Origin: Elusimicrobiota bacterium
GTDB taxonomy: Bacteria > Elusimicrobiota > UBA5214 > JBBAAG01
DNA length: 43,965 nucleotides
NCBI GenBank assembly: GCA_041658405.1
Contig: JBBAAG010000017.1
Span: forward strand, 1 to 43,965
Direction: 5' to 3'
Position numbers and translations under genes: made by a program. The first letter of the stretch is position 1; each line of letters starts with the position of its first letter. The notes beneath the pieces were generated by a model, which was not told where the DNA came from, did no database searches, and saw nothing but the letters and a program-made list of their open reading frames with translations. This document shows, piece after piece, positions 43,507 to 43,965 of the stretch.

Positions 43507-43965
43507 GTGAAACAGTTACGTTTTGGTATAGCAATGGCGGTATTGTTAATTTGTGCATCTATAACCTACGCTGCGGATACTTTTATTCTTGAAGATTTTG
43601 AAACCAGTATTTCCAGTTGTATAAAAAATGAGGGGCTTAACGGTACACTGGAAATCTGTGGGACAGAATTTGTGGTGTCCGGTAAACACGCATTGAAGTA
43701 TTTGCTAGACGATCCAAAAACCGTAAAGTCAGCCCGCCCGTTTGTAATCTATACCCCAAAAATTACTGACTGGACAGAATATAACAGTTTAAAGATGTCT
43801 GTTTTATCATTACCTTCAAACCACCTTCTCCGCGAGTATGCGTTTACTTTACAAGTTCGTTCACAGAATTACGATCGTCTCGTTAGTACAACCTCTACTT
43901 CTTTATTCGCAATGATTCCTACAGGGCAGCCGATGCTTATAACGTTCCCTATTGATAAAATGAGG
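43507..43965 (+). CDS. Tandem paralogue of the preceding secreted protein, 3' end outside window
   Basis: An open frame runs from GTG 43507 to the last base (153 codons) and is cut by the window. AAGGA at 43494-43498 gives that GTG a proper ribosome site; the ATG at 43498 overlaps it. The signal peptide (KQLRFGIAMAVLLICASITYA) is followed by FILEDFETSISSC, LNGTLEICGTEFVVSGK and SNHLLREYAFTLQVRSQNY. These are nearly the same as in the gene at 41679-43457 along the whole visible stretch, so this is a recent tandem duplication, 49 bases apart. The same carbohydrate-binding-like jelly-roll is present. The downstream catalytic part is not visible. Confidence 0.85.
   Translation, partial: MKQLRFGIAMAVLLICASITYAADTFILEDFETSISSCIKNEGLNGTLEICGTEFVVSGKHALKYLLDDPKTVKSARPFVIYTPKITDWTEYNSLKMSVLSLPSNHLLREYAFTLQVRSQNYDRLVSTTSTSLFAMIPTGQPMLITFPIDKMR

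Noticed and set aside
1..43965. tRNA, rRNA, riboswitch or complete insertion sequence
   Set aside because: None was recognised by eye on either strand; no transposase or integrase reading frame is present.

Overview
This window reads as a fragment of a Gram-negative, uncultivated-type bacterial chromosome of moderate to low GC, from an organism that lives on complex polysaccharides. Outer-membrane proteins (BamA, TolC, a PorV-like barrel) show the diderm envelope. Very large secreted proteins with FN3-like repeats end in FlgD/T9SS-like C-terminal domains, and sulfatases and glycosidases are numerous. No SusC/SusD pair is present. The style resembles candidate phyla such as Elusimicrobiota/Firestonebacteria-like lineages, but the taxon is a guess from gene content only. 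No tRNA, rRNA, CRISPR array or transposase gene was seen.

Layout. (1) 1-4238: the 3' part of a giant FN3-repeat surface protein, then a PorV-like barrel fused to TSP3 repeats. (2) 4272-5786: a cytoplasmic-type sulfatase. (3) 5792-16364: an envelope-stress island. It holds an ECF sigma factor, its zinc-finger anti-sigma, a Spy/CpxP-like protein, TolC, a MacA-like adaptor, a fused MacB-type ABC transporter, a small membrane protein, a second Spy-like protein, BamA and a lone receiver domain. Two ~145-bp elements with IS21-like ends, in the same orientation, bracket it. Two near-identical sigmaE-type promoters, one before the sigma gene and one before tolC, suggest an autoregulated regulon. (4) 16379-27461: a plus-strand carbohydrate block with a golvesin-domain glycosidase, QueH, two copies of an isomerase/epimerase plus secreted enzyme pair, and a secreted sulfatase. 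(5) 27481-40903: a block of mixed strands with a phosphodiester glycosidase multidomain protein, a metallophosphoesterase-CBM9 fusion, GH43, a DHDPS/NAL-type aldolase, a GH106-like rhamnosidase candidate, an uncharacterised glycosidase-like protein and GDPD. (6) 41088-43965: an exported flavodoxin and a tandem pair of secreted TIM-barrel-like proteins, the second cut by the window end.

How it fits together. Secreted and surface enzymes would remove sulfate, rhamnose, arabinose/xylose and possibly phosphodiester-linked groups from an acidic glycan. Cytoplasmic isomerases, the aldolase and the non-secreted sulfatase would process the fragments. The envelope-stress island looks functionally separate. 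It would sense misfolding or toxic compounds in the envelope and raise efflux together with outer-membrane protein assembly. No sugar importer and no sulfatase-maturing enzyme lies in the window, so the pathway must be completed elsewhere.
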